In this document: piece after piece, positions 42,656 through 53,556 of the stretch | Numbering within the stretch: position 1 is the stretch's first letter | Layout of the letters: every line of letters begins with the position of its first letter | DNA from: Zopfochytrium polystomum | Taxonomy: Eukaryota; Chytridiomycota; Chytridiomycetes; Chytridiales; Chytridiaceae | DNA length: 64,000 nucleotides | Assembly (NCBI GenBank): GCA_025765615.1 | Contig: JAIVFJ010000224.1 | Coordinates: 37,343 to 101,342 of the forward strand | Direction: 5' to 3' | Translations under genes and position numbers: made by a program | The notes under the pieces: generated by a model | Seen by the model: only the letters and a program-made list of their open reading frames with translations | The model's database searches: none | Told to the model about the DNA's origin: nothing

Positions 42656-43562
42656 ACCAACAGTGTGATCAGTGGTACACTGCCTCCAAACCAAAGAATG
42701 GTGCATCATGAACCAATGCAACCATCCAGTGGGGGCAGTAAACGTCTTGCAAGATTGAGAAACAAGTCCATATATCGGAGTGATGGAGAGAGATGAAACA
42801 GGGTATCCATTTGTGATCAGTGACATGATCCACTGGATAAAAACAGCCTCCTGCGGATGGGCAGCACAGGCACAGCAGGTGATCACCATCGAATGCCTTC
42901 TTTGGTTCTGATCTCCATCACACCCTTGAGCCTGCAGGTTAATTGCTTCCACTTTGCATTCCCCTTAATGTCAATCAAAACTGCATCAGAGCAGCGTCCT
43001 TCATCCACACAGTCACACATGAATGAGGCACGCCCAAGCCTTGTTGCTGTCAAATGCGCCAGATGTGCAGTGCCCGGTTTGAGGTGAGATCATCAAATGG
43101 GCTTCATTGTGTGCTGGATGGTGACAAGTCAACTTTTTTCTCTTAATTATTTTTTCGTTTTGGCTTATTTCTGGTTGGTCGTTGCTGACTGACGGTCCGG
43201 CTCTTGCAAACAAATGGATGAAAGCAGATTTCTCAATGAGGGAGGCAAGACAAACGCCACGCCGAGGAGAGATTTGGAGCATTCGAGGAAGACAAGCGGC
43301 CTGCTGCATCCAAAAAAGGAAATCGTTGACAAAAAGAAAGGGAGACAAGCAAAAATTCGGAGACATGCAGACAGGGCGAAGCGGACAAATTAATTTTTAT
43401 CATTTTATTTTTTGTTTTGTTTCTTCTTCGCGGCGCTTCCTTGCCCTTCCCACCCACCCCGCCCTTTTCTTTCCCCAAGTCAAAGTAAGCTAGCAAGCCC
43501 CACGCTCGGCTTTAGCTGCACCGCCCTCCTGCCCCCCTCCCGCACCTGTTTCGAGACAGACG
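42656..43562. other. Intergenic, no gene supported
   Basis: Mixed repeat-like sequence to ~43,100, then the AT-rich and CT-rich upstream region of the next gene. Short ORFs show no family features. Confidence 0.4.
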
Positions 43563-44732
43563 ATGAGTACGCAGTCGACAACAGCAAAGAGTAGGCGGCC
43601 AACGTGCGGTTCCCGTGGAGACTCCCGAACGAGTCCACTTCCTCTCACGGTACTCGCAGTCATCGCCGCCCTCGTGGCCTTTGCCGCCCTCCTTCCGCTC
43701 GGTGCTGAGGGCAGACGGAACGGGGCGGCCGCCGCGCAGCCTGCAGCTGCCGCTGCTGTTCCGGCCGCCAATGCCGCAGCTGGTACAGCTGGTGCTGGCG
43801 CCGGTGCTGCCGCTGGTGGAGCCTCGTCCACTTTCGGCGCGGGTGCCATGATGACCGTTACCCTCACAGTTGCCCCAACGATTTCACTCGTGGTCGTCAC
43901 CAACGCGCCGGCTGCAGCAACCACATCCGTGTCTTCGTCGTCTGCGGTCACAACCACCATGACAACAACAATGAGTGTAAAAGTGACGACAAGCGCCACG
44001 GCATCAGCATCGTCGTCGTCATCCTCGTCGTCGGCTTCATTGTCATCGTCATCGTCCTCCTCCTCGGCTGCATCCGTGGCAACATCCGTCTCAAGCGTTT
44101 CGTTCTTCCCAATCCCTGGAACGATCTCTATTCCATCCACTTCGGCTGGTGCATCGTCATCTAGTCCATCGTCATCCAGTCCATCCACATCCATAGTATC
44201 CACTACGACCATGACTACGACCATGACAACCACAATGTCCTCGACAACCATGTCGATGACTTCGACCAAAACCACCACACCTGCCGTTGTCCCTATCGCT
44301 ACCGACACAACGACAACCACAAACTCCTATGGTGCAGTGACTGACGGAGCGGGCGCATCCACTACGTCTGATATGGGTGTGGCGACCACTACCGATATGG
44401 TGACAACCACCGACGCAGCGACCACAACGGCGGACATCACCACCACCACTACACTCACCATGACCACACCGTCTTCGGCTATGAGCTTTTACTTCACGTA
44501 CTCGAACAATGGTCAAAACCTAGTAAACACTTACGGCGCAGGCACTTCAACCAGCACCACCACCGTCACTATAAAGTCCACTTCGACCTCCACGTCCTCT
44601 GCTGCTGCTGCTACCACTTCGCAAAACGGGTTGCTCAACTCCGCCGCCGCGCCAATTGCCGCAGCCAATGCCGCCTGTGCTGTCGTTGCAGCCGCAGTGT
44701 CTGCGCTCTTACCGACGCTGCTCCTTCTTTAA
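43563..44732 (+). CDS. Mucin-like GPI-anchored cell-surface protein
   Basis: A 389-residue single-exon protein. A signal peptide or signal anchor lies at residues ~27-49 (LTVLAVIAALVAFAALLPLG). The mature part is dominated by Ser, Thr and Ala, including poly-Ser runs and TTTMTTTMSSTT-type repeats, which suggests dense O-glycosylation. The C-terminus has small residues (LNSAAAPIAAANAA) followed by a hydrophobic tail ending in LLPTLLLL with no charged residues, a typical GPI-attachment signal. It is expected at the cell surface or wall, for example in adhesion or protection. The long ORF on the opposite strand (43,490-44,320) is a mirror of the repeats. No conserved enzymatic domain is seen. 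Confidence 0.82.
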   Translation: MSTQSTTAKSRRPTCGSRGDSRTSPLPLTVLAVIAALVAFAALLPLGAEGRRNGAAAAQPAAAAAVPAANAAAGTAGAGAGAAAGGASSTFGAGAMMTVTLTVAPTISLVVVTNAPAAATTSVSSSSAVTTTMTTTMSVKVTTSATASASSSSSSSSASLSSSSSSSSAASVATSVSSVSFFPIPGTISIPSTSAGASSSSPSSSSPSTSIVSTTTMTTTMTTTMSSTTMSMTSTKTTTPAVVPIATDTTTTTNSYGAVTDGAGASTTSDMGVATTTDMVTTTDAATTTADITTTTTLTMTTPSSAMSFYFTYSNNGQNLVNTYGAGTSTSTTTVTIKSTSTSTSSAAAATTSQNGLLNSAAAPIAAANAACAVVAAAVSALLPTLLLL

Positions 44733-45501
44733 GTCCGCGCGCTGCTTCAACCCTGGCTTACCAGTTATGGGTCGCCACTTGACTAGGCGTTGGGTGTCAA
44801 GGAGGCCCCTCTTTTACATTCTTCTTGCTTGAACGTTTGAGAAAACGCTGGGTTTCGTTTTCCTCCGGCTTCCAAATTCGTTTTTCAAAATTTTTTTTCA
44901 CGATCCGCGGTGTGGATCTTTGGCGTTCTCTTCGCTGTTTGACGAACAGGACGTCGACTTCTAATGTTTCCCGTTCTGCCGCAGCCCGTTTCTCTTTTCC
45001 TTTTAGCTCCTCCGTTTGGCTTTCTTTGCTGTACCCACTATGTGAGACTCCTCTGACTCTTTTTTACCCCGATTCCTTGATTAGCCCCCGGCCATGTTTC
45101 GTTGAAAAAAAAAAGGTATTAATACCAGCGAATTTTTCACTATCGTGCGCATTCCGCCGGCTGTGCTATAGCTTTCCAGGCTTCCAGCTGCCATCCCACG
45201 ATCACTTACTGTTCTCCTCCAAAAACTTCATCACGCATTGGGCATGCTCCGTCGCACTGCGCGAGGATACGGGCCTTCTCGACGAACAAAAACAGGATCC
45301 AATCTTGTTCAGGAGCAAAAACAAAGCGCTCTAAATTGCCGTTAGCTGCTGCGACGGTTTAGAAGGCTGTGCCCCTTACGTTTATCCAAAATGTCATGTG
45401 CAACACAGTTTTTAAAGAGGACTAATCCCCCGCCAGATAATACAAAGCGGTGAAAACCAGCCGAGGCTGCTAGATTCCCGGAGCACGAACAATAATGAAA
45501 T
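44733..45501. other. Intergenic between convergent genes
   Basis: T-rich sequence without a supported gene. The frame at 44,825-45,334 has no recognisable features and its composition resembles untranslated sequence. Confidence 0.45.
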
Positions 45502-46551
45502 TCATACGCCGCCGACGCCTCCCCCGCCACCCGCACCGACAGCCTCACCGCGTGCTGGAGGCGGCTGAGTTGGCGTCGGCGCCGCCGCCGCCTTTGCCGC
45601 CTGTTCCAACAACATCGCAGCGCGCACGCGCGCAGCGGCGCCAATTAATGCCTTGATGACGTTTTCGCGCCACTCGGCGGCCTCGAGGCGCGTCCTGACG
45701 TCCTTGTTGGCGAGGCCAGCACCGCTGCCGGGGGTGGTGAGAAGAGCGCCGTCCGGGGCCGTGCGCACACCGCGTGTCGGGCCTGCTAGCGCGGGGAATG
45801 CCAGGGCACTGCCCCTCCCGAGGTGCTGCACGATAAAGAGACGACGACGAGGGGTCGGATAGACTCGTGATGATGGCAAGCCCGCGGTGACACCACCGTT
45901 CCTGACCCCGTCCGCCTGGACGGTGGCTTTCTGTTTTTGGACGGCCTGTGGAGGAGGAGGACCGATGTTGCAGGTCGTAGTAGAGTCGATTGAAGATCGC
46001 TTAGTGGCGGAAGAGGTTGACGCGGCAGTTTTGCCAGCAAGTGCTACCGCTGACGAGTTTGCCATGCTTCCGCGGCTTCCTGACTGCGCTTCCCAAGCTG
46101 TAGTGTCTCTCGCTGCGGATCTTCCGTCTTCCGTCGACACTATGCTTTCATTGGACGTAGCCGACGCGGTATTTGTGCCCCCAAGGGCTCCATTCCGAGC
46201 AGATCGACTTTTCGTGGGAGGCATCCCAATGCCGCCACCATCAGCCTTCCCGCTCTGCCGAATGATTAAACTGACTTTCTTCAACAATGGGCCCTCCCGC
46301 CTTCCGACCATGGCCGCCTTGTTACAAATCTCAGAAACCGCTAGCACCAACTCCGCGTCTGCTTTGTTCAAAGTTGCGCTCTTCTCCTCCTTCGACTTTA
46401 GTGTCTCCCGGTCTGGTGGGTAGTTGGTGCTGGAAACGGAAATGTGGACTGACAGTCGGTTCAACATTTGGTCGAACCAAAGGCACAGCCGTTGCCGGAT
46501 TCTTGCAGGAAGGAACGGATTGCGAAAATAGGAGAAAGGAAGAGCCTTCAA
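45502..46551 (-). CDS. Hypothetical protein, Ala/Ser-rich
   Basis: An open frame of 349 residues. After a short start of uncertain use (ATGs at 46,551 and 46,467), a helical segment reads KADAELVLAVSEICNKAAMV, then REGPLLKKVSLIIRQSGK. The middle is Ser/Thr/Ala-rich and disordered. A second helical stretch (NKDVRTRLEAAEWRENVIKA) precedes an Ala/Pro/Gly-rich tail ending in a Gly run. No family is recognised. It is preceded on the same strand by another disordered protein gene ~250 bp upstream; whether they form one gene could not be shown. Confidence 0.5.
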   Translation of the reverse strand: MKALPFSYFRNPFLPARIRQRLCLWFDQMLNRLSVHISVSSTNYPPDRETLKSKEEKSATLNKADAELVLAVSEICNKAAMVGRREGPLLKKVSLIIRQSGKADGGGIGMPPTKSRSARNGALGGTNTASATSNESIVSTEDGRSAARDTTAWEAQSGSRGSMANSSAVALAGKTAASTSSATKRSSIDSTTTCNIGPPPPQAVQKQKATVQADGVRNGGVTAGLPSSRVYPTPRRRLFIVQHLGRGSALAFPALAGPTRGVRTAPDGALLTTPGSGAGLANKDVRTRLEAAEWRENVIKALIGAAARVRAAMLLEQAAKAAAAPTPTQPPPARGEAVGAGGGGGVGGV

Positions 46552-46794
46552 GCGGACGAGCTGATAAAGGTCTGTCGATGCCGCGCACGATCGGCGAAGC
46601 GCAGCTGCGAAGGGTGGTTTTCGATGCGTGAGGACCTCGACGATGGCAAAAGCGCGATCAGTTGAAGAAAAGGAGGCGTCAAGGGTGAGACCTGGTGATG
46701 CTACACCATAAGCAGATAGTTGTCGAGCAGGGAAAGACGGATGGGGAGGAGGCAGGGAGCAAATGATCAGTACTTTGGATTGGTCACTGTATAA

Positions 46795-48389
46795 TCAGCC
46801 GATACTACTTTCAGGAGTGTCTAGTTCCAATGACTTGATATCTGCTGGAGAGAAACACTGCAGTGCAGCCATCACTGCCCATGCATTCTCCCATTCCTCT
46901 GATTTAGGGTCATCTGCCTTAACTTGCTTCATCGCGGCCAGCGTGTTGCAAATTTCTGCCAGGACGGAGTCTAGCGCCAGGGTCTTGCTGTCAGTTTTGC
47001 AAAGCTCGAATTCAGAGACGGGGTAAGATGATGGTATGTTCAAAGTCCAAGGAGTCTGCTTGGAGGCTGGACTGCGTCGAAGTCGAAGATAATGGCACAC
47101 AAGTATGGACGTCGTCGCCGTGAGTCGGGAGGCAACATCTGCGCTGCGGAGCACTGAGATAAAACTAAGGCCCATGTGAGTAACGCGACGACAGGGAGAA
47201 AGGTCGGTAAATTTAACCTGGGGTCGACGTAGCTTTCCAGCAGCGTAGTCAGCAACCTGTCAAGATCCGGTTGGTCGGTCTGATTGGTGGTGCGGGTAGC
47301 CTGAATTTCGCACCACGCAGCCAGAACCACTCCCACGGGCTTTCTAATCCGATTCACCAAAATCGTCTCAATGACGCGAAGAGGGTCTGTCCACACTGAT
47401 GGCCCGTTACGAGCAACCTCAGACGGGCCATCTTCTATCGAAGTCGGAGGGAGCGGGGAAGGTGGCTGCACCGTGTGGTAGGCGGCTGCCGAGGCCGATT
47501 TTGAAGGCAGCGCTCCAACGCCAGGCTGACTTTTCGATTCAGAAAGGGTGGGTTCGGGCGGCTCAGGACCGTAAGTCGGAGCAACGGGATCACTTGATGC
47601 TTCCACTTTGATTCTGTCCACTACCACGGTGGTTTCAGTTCGGGGCGACGGCTCGCGTTTTATGTGAGGCAAGTCATGGTTCCCATCCTGCGGAGGAGGC
47701 GACGGATCGTCTACTGCAACCGATTGAGCGGAGGAACTCGTGCTCTTCGCCAAACAGCCCATGTCGATACTCTGCCTGACTTTCTCCATTTCAATAAGGG
47801 CTTTCGCCGCGCCTGTCTCTAATGGAGTCACCGATAAACCGGTGTCGTCAGGCTTCGGCCCACGAATTCCAAGGAAAGGAGGCAACGAAGTGGAGAAGGA
47901 TGTTCTTCGAGACGGTATTGCCGCTGGTGGGGGCTTGAGGGGCGGCGGTGCTTCCGGCATGTGCCGTGGCAAGTGTCGACGCTTTGCGTCCAAGTTCGCT
48001 GAACCCCCTGGTCCGGAATTCGGGGCAGGCCGCTTTGCAGGCGTTACTCGCGGTGGAAGGCCAGTCATTGGGGCTGACGATCTCACAGAGGAGGTCGAAA
48101 TCTTCTTATCGAGGTGGGGCGCGGCTGAGCTGGATGGCTGATGAGAAAAATGGCGCAGAGGTGATGTCTCCCTGACCAAAGAACTGGGGCTTGGGTTGGC
48201 ATGGATGTTGCTGCTACTCAGGGACTGAGCCGAGACGGACGCAGATCGCAGGGTATTTGGGGATGAAGCGAAGGGGAAGGAGACGCTGTTGTTGGCAGTG
48301 TTAGCGCTGCTGGTGGTGTTGGACTTTGATGAGGTTGCCGGCGGTCGCGCAGAAGTGCTCGATGGCGGGGTGAGCGAAGGCGATTGCAT
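46795..48389 (-). CDS. Hypothetical protein, disordered N-terminus with helical C-terminal domain
   Basis: Exons 47218-48389 and 46795-47143 are joined by a 74-nt gttaaa...cgcag intron and give 506 residues. The joint reads LLESYVDPSADVASRLTATT. The N-terminal ~330 residues are Ser/Pro-rich with basic patches (AKRPAPN, DAKRRHLPR) typical of nuclear proteins, and contain IKREPSP and IKVEASS, which fit the sumoylation motif (psi-K-x-E). The C-terminal ~170 residues are ordered and helical (DPLRVIETILVNRIRKPVGV, later EICNTLAAMKQVKADD). I do not recognise the family; a transcription or chromatin role would fit but is inference. The start is the ATG after a poly-A/T leader. Confidence 0.6.
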
Positions 48390-48650
48390 CAGGGGAGGGT
48401 TTTGGGGCCGAACAAAAAAGTTTGGGAAAAAAAAGTTTTCAGAAGTTTTTTTTTGCCCTCCACCAACTTTTTTTTGCTGCCTCAAGTGAGGGAGCTAATG
48501 ATGGTGCGCAGCGGGGTTGCGAAGGTTGGAATCCACGGGAGCAGGTGGAGAAGTCAAGGGGGCGGAGGGAGGCTGCGTCGAGCGGCAACGAGCGAAAAAC
48601 TCTTCTTATTGGTGGTTTTGACCTGCAGGAAAAAAACAAACGAAATTCCG

Positions 48651-50777
48651 TCACACCCCCTCTGAGAACAGAGTGTAACGACGCACAGATATTACATCAG
48701 ATGGTGGTGGTAGAGGAATTGGGAAATTTGGCCCAAGTGTTGAAGAGAGGAGGATGGTCAATGTAGGAGAGGAGGACTGAGTGAATGTTACCAGAACAGT
48801 CACGACGAAGTGCGAGGACTTGAGAGATATCACGAAGGTGAAGAGGGAGTGGAGTAAAAACATCAGGAGTACGGGAGAAGTAAGGGCAGGATGGAAAACA
48901 GGGTGGATACGCCAAGAAGGGGGAAAGTCATGTTTGTAAGAAATACCAAGTTTTTCAATGATTTTGAAAGGGCCATAAAATTGAGCAGAAAGTTTAGGGG
49001 AAGGACGACCAGTCTGGTTAGGGGGAACGAAATCAACAGCACAAACAAGAACAAGATCACCGACTGTGAAGGGGTCAGGGCGACGAGAGCGGTTGGCATA
49101 CACACATTGGCGGTCCTGGGCGCGCTGAAGAAGGTCTTTCGCAACAGAAAGGCAGGCTGTACAGTCGTCAAGGGTGGCATTTTGGCAGATAGGAATGCCA
49201 AGGGACAGAGGAGACAGGGGATGTTGGCCAGAATCGAGGAAGAATGGTGTCGATCCAGTGCTGGCGTTGATCGAATTGTTAATTCCAAACTCAACAGCAG
49301 TGAGGTGAAGATCCCAATTGCGTTGGTCCCACACGACGTAGTCACAGAGTGCTGAAATAATCCAAGCATTTTTGTTCTCAGTTTGACCATCAGTCTGAGG
49401 GTGGTAGGCAGTTGACATATTCAGACGAGTGCAGAGAAGGGAGGTAAGCTGCTGCCAAAAGAGGGAAATAAACTTCGAGTCACAGCTGCTAATGATCACA
49501 TGGGGAAGACCATGGTGACGCCAAATGTTGTCGAAGAACTGGAGTGGGAAGTCACGAGCAGTGTCTGACATGCTGCAGGGCCAGATGTGGGTATGTTTGG
49601 TGGCTGAGTCACCTACAACTGCAAGGGCATCCTGTCCACGTTCTGTGAGAGGAAGCTTTGTAATGAAGTCGACAGTAATCGTGTGCCACAGTTGAGGTGC
49701 AATGTTGTGACGATGAAGAAGACCAAATTGTTGACAACATTCAACACGGTTACACTGACAGGTGTCACATGTTTGTACATATTGTTGAATATCGGAGTGG
49801 AGACGTGGCCAGTGATAAGTCTGAATGACTTGTTCAGCTGTACACTCCCAACTTCTGTGAATCGTCTCGTCATGGGCAGATGTGATCAGTGAAGGCTGGA
49901 TGGCTGTGGGTGTGTAAAGTTGTAAGACAGTAGCGTCACGAAAGTAGAGAAGTCCGTTGATGCTGGTGTGTCGACGGAGGTGTGGACAGGGCCCACGTGG
50001 GGGTTTGGCAAGTCGATCCAGCGACTTGACAATTGTGAGGTACTCTGGGTCTGTATCGTAGTGGCGACGCAACAAATCCAGAGTGATTGAAGTGGTGACG
50101 GAGTCATCAAAGAGGGCAAGGGAATCTTCGCCATTCTGCATTGAGACCACCAAGGTGTGGTGGCGTCATGAAAGAACGTCAGCAATAGAATTCCCCACTC
50201 AATTTCAAAGTCAAAAGATTCGATGTGTTCCAACCAACGTAGCTGAACAGGATGGAGCTTGGGTTCGTCAGTGAGGTGACGAAGTAAATGGTGGTCAGTC
50301 AAAATGCGAACATGGGAACCAACAAGATATGGGTGATGTTGCTTCAAACCCTCTGCCAGTGCAAGCAGTTCACCCTCATAAGGATGATAGTTGGATTCTG
50401 CTGGGTTACACTTCCAAGATGCAAAAGCAATGCGAAGTTGCGTTCCATCATCAGCGAGTAGATAAAGATGAGAGCCAACAGCGAGTTATGACCAGTCAGT
50501 TGCAAGTAGACAGTACGTGACCGATCAAGAAGGCAAGGTTCTCTGGATGAGAGAGCGCTTGTTGACAGAGAGGAAGACATGCTCATTGTCAGGAGTCCAT
50601 GTGAATGGTGTAGCCTTCGTAATGGTCTCGCCTCGGCGAAGTAGATCCGACAGCGGTGCGAGGACTTTAGCATGATGTGGGATGAAGCGATGCAAGGTGT
50701 TCGAAAGTCCAAGAAATGCGTGCAGTTCGGTCCATGAGCATGGCGATTCAAAATCACGAATAGAGTCAAGCCTAGAA
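48651..50777 (-). pseudogene. Truncated Ty3/gypsy pol (RT end, RNase H, integrase, chromodomain-like tail)
   Basis: In element order on the minus strand: the RT connection (TELHAFLGLSNTLHRFIPHH, then FTWTPDNEHVF) at ~50,530-50,777; RNase H (VRILTDHHLLRHLTDEPKLH) at ~50,200-50,320; and a 500-residue frame (48,651-50,153) with the integrase zinc region (CDTCQCNR), catalytic-core parts VDFITKLPL, SSCDSKF and HPQTDGQTENKN, then a GPFKIIEKLG module. A nearby frame (~48,700-48,830) has DISQVLALRRDCSGNIHSVL, then a conserved Trp, as in chromodomains. The RT front, protease and Gag are missing, and the element stops abruptly at the LTR beginning at 50,779. Frames are broken between the parts. Confidence 0.85.
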
Positions 50778-50778
50778 G

Positions 50779-51915
50779 TGTTGAGATTCGACCCACGGGG
50801 TACACTACGCCCGTTACTGATGATCCCTTTGAGATTTCCATCCAATCACATTGGATGGGGTGTTTGAAGGGCTCAGTAGATTCAATACTTGAATGGGGCG
50901 CTTGGAAGGGCTAATCTGTTCTCAATAAAAAGAGATAGGCAAAGGCGGCTGTTGTTCTAGCTTTGTTCATCCTACCAGTAGGAACAATGCAATTAGAACA
51001 TGCAGAAAAACACTCCAACTACGCATTCTGCACATGCAACACAGCACAGCAAGCATGCAGAAGCAGTGTACCACTGCCCCAGGCTCCGGAATTCTGCACT
51101 ATGCATCGGAATTCCGCTTCCTGATCTTGAATTCCACTCTCTGCATCGGAATTCCGCTCCCTGATCCGGAATTCCAGCTTTCCTGCTGTGCTGTGCAATC
51201 TGAGCAATGCAACAGGTATTTAGGAATCAGGGATTGCACCAATCACTGCATTTCTAAAAGTGAGATAAAAACTGAGCTCACCAGAGATTGCAACAATCAT
51301 TGGATTTCTAAAAACAAGGAAAAAAGCGGCTTGTTTCCCAAACAAGCTTCCTGATTTGGAAACAACCAAACCAATTTACAAGCAACTGTTTCTCAAACAA
51401 GCTGTAAATTGGTTCTTGGTGGTACTCAGCCCAGACAAAGTACTCGACACAAGGTGGTACTCAGCCCTGGGTGGTGCTCAGCCCAGGCTGGTACTCAGCC
51501 CTGGTTGGTACTCAACACTGGGTGATGCCCAGCCCTGAATGGGTACTTAGCCCAGGATGGGGGTTTGTGCTCAGCCTGTTTTATCTCATTTCTGTGGCCT
51601 GCCCTGTGCAGCCCACTGCTCCCTCTGTTTCCTGATGGCTCCAACCTGCAGGAGTATAAAAGCAGCAACCTCTCACAGAGATCAAACAAGGAATCCAACC
51701 CCCTCCTTGCTGCTTTGACAGAATCCAGTGCAAAACAAGCCAATCTCTCTTCCTCCATTTGCTCTCTCTTCCATCTCTGCCCACTCACTCCTCTCTCCTC
51801 TCTCCATCCTCTCTCTCACTCCTCTCCCTTTTCCATCATCACTGCTCTCTCTCTCTCTCTCTCTCTTCATCCCCACACACACCAAGTCCCTCCAGTCCTG
51901 GGTGGGATTTCATCA
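50779..51915 (+). repeat. Copia-family LTR, copy 1 (plus orientation)
   Basis: Starts TGTTGAGATTCGACCC and ends GGGTGGGATTTCATCA. It is homologous end to end with 53,557-54,785, 60,426-61,655 (both inverted) and 62,586-63,670. Inside are a GAATTC-containing array (5 sites, 51,088-51,180), a second array of cagccctgggtggtactcag-like units (51,420-51,560), a TATA box and a CT-rich leader. The 5-bp flanks (gtcaagcctagaag before, gacacagcc after) do not match, so this is not a simple solo LTR insertion. Confidence 0.85.
51655..51662 (+). promoter_or_regulatory. TATA box of LTR copy 1
   Basis: TATAAAAG lies in the context gcaggagTATAAAAGcagcaa, about 250 bp before the LTR end. The same motif is conserved in the other copies (53,808-53,815 and 60,674-60,681 on the minus strand; 63,428-63,435 plus). 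A CT-rich tract follows. Confidence 0.75.
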
Positions 51916-52790
51916 GACACAGCCATCGTCGATATTAGCAATGCCTACCTCAACAGCAAACTTGATGTCCCCATCTACATGGAGCAACCAGATGGCTACC
52001 GTTCGGATGGCAAGTTCTGGCTTTTGCACAAAGCTGTTAACGGTATCAAGCAAGTGGGGCGTTGTTGGTACCAGGAACTCATTGGTCGTCTCAAGTCTGC
52101 CGGCTACCAACAAAACGCAGCAGATCCGTGCATCCTCTTCAAGCGCACAAAGGAACGAGTTATTTTCATTGCCATCTATGTCGATGATATTTGTTTCTTT
52201 GGGCACACAGAGGAAATCACCTCTGCCATCACTTTGCTAAAATCCTTCTATAAGCTCCGCGAACTAGGTCATATCAAGACCGTACTGAATATGGTTTATT
52301 CCAACACAGGGTCTGGAATTTTCGGCAACTCGGATGCTGCTCATGGAGTTCATGCTGATGGAAAATCACAACTTTGCTACTTCGTTTTGTTTGGAAATAC
52401 TGCTATCAGCTGGGCATCAACTTGCAGTCCTACAGTTATGCTGTCACCTCAGCAAGCAGAATACGTTGCAATCTCAGAACTAGGACGAGAACTAGAGGCC
52501 ATCTCACAACAGCACACAGCACCTATGCTCCCATCCCCGACTCCTATTCAAATCTATACTGACAACCAAGGCGTTATCAATTTGAGCTCAAACGATCTCT
52601 ACACTAAGAGGTCAAAACATATTCTGGTTAAGTATCGCTATATCTGGGAACTGGTTGATTGACAAGTGATTCGACTGGAATGGATTCCTGGTGGCGAGCA
52701 ACCAGCAGATTATCTTACAAAATCATTACCAGCTGCTTTTGGTACTTATCATCTCAGTCATATTGGTCTTTGTCGAGTGCCTTAGTTTCT
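51916..52790 (+). pseudogene. Internally deleted copia pol of a second family
   Basis: The plus-strand frame begins abruptly after the LTR with AIVDISNAYLNSKLDVPIYM, then FIAIYVDDICFFGHTEEI (reverse transcriptase active site). At about 52,300 it jumps from IKTVLNM to the RNase H region (GNSDAAHGVHADGKSQLCYF, then SPQQAEYVAISELGRELEAI), losing the RT connection. After a TGA at 52,660 the frame resumes with IRLEWIPGGEQPADYLTKSL, the usual C-terminal motif. Sequence differs clearly from the 54.9-57.1 kb pol, so it is another copia lineage. Confidence 0.85.
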
Positions 52791-53257
52791 GTTCCCTTGC
52801 ATTATTTGTATTGAATGCTCTTTCTACTTTCTCTTTCTTGTCCTTCTTCTTCTGCATTGCTTCTTATATTTCTGCATTCAAGTTTCTTTGCTCTCCATCT
52901 ACATATTTCATATGGCATTCTTTTCTTATTGTTCTGCCACCTGGCGGCCAGTCATAACCCGGTGTCAACAGTTTTCCTCCTCCTCTGCTCAAGCAGATAA
53001 TATAGGAGAGGTTTTTACCTGTGCCAGTCACGCTTGCCTAGCAACTACTACAGCGTGTATCATCATCATGTGTCAATAATTCATAACAGAGTTTTTTTTT
53101 TCTCTCTCTCTCCAAGTTGGGGAGAAGGACCACCCACAAACACACATCTCCACTTCATTCACTCCTTGCACTCACTCTCTCAGAGTAGACTGTTTACATG
53201 TTGTTTATTTCTTTTGTTGTTTCTTTTGATGGGTTGTCGTGGCTTGTCACTCCCCTT
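52791..53257. other. 3' flank of the deleted copia
   Basis: T-rich sequence with no open frame of note; probably the untranslated 3' part of the element. Confidence 0.4.
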
Positions 53258-53345
53258 ACCGAGGTCTGTCTTGTGCCTCTTGCTGCTAACCAGTCATTTC
53301 TGCCTAACAGCACGCTCTCCTTTGTGAGCCAGATGGATTCTCAAC
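53258..53345. repeat. Dispersed repeat, copy 4
   Basis: The block gaggtctgtcttgtgcctct, then tgctgctaaccagtcatt, matches copies near 26.8, 31.2 and 42.6 kb. It is followed by gtgagccagatggatt, also found at ~37,710, which ties it to the degenerate copia family there. Confidence 0.6.
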
Positions 53346-53556
53346 GCTATCCCCTGCAGCTTGCCTGGATAACTGTTTCCTGGTTGGCGCTCCTCACAGA
53401 ATGGGCTCCCTGCTCAGGACTCCACCTCCTCTGACACAGGTCCAGGCCACACTAGCCTGCAAGCTGGGACTTCAGTGATTGTGGGCCTTCGGTTGATTTA
53501 CGTTGCCGGTCTGCCACATCGGTCCGGCCTTCCTCAGTCATGCCTATAGTGCTCCC

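Noticed and set aside
43490..44320. 276-codon minus-strand ORF opposite the mucin-like gene
   Set aside because: It is the mirror of Ser/Thr/Ala codon repeats (poly Val/Asp/Ala). The plus-strand frame has a signal peptide and GPI signal.
51495..51885. ORFs on both strands inside the LTRs (repeated near 53.6, 60.5 and 63.4 kb)
   Set aside because: They recur in every LTR copy, contain the TATA box and CT tract, and break by indels between copies, so they are non-coding LTR sequence.
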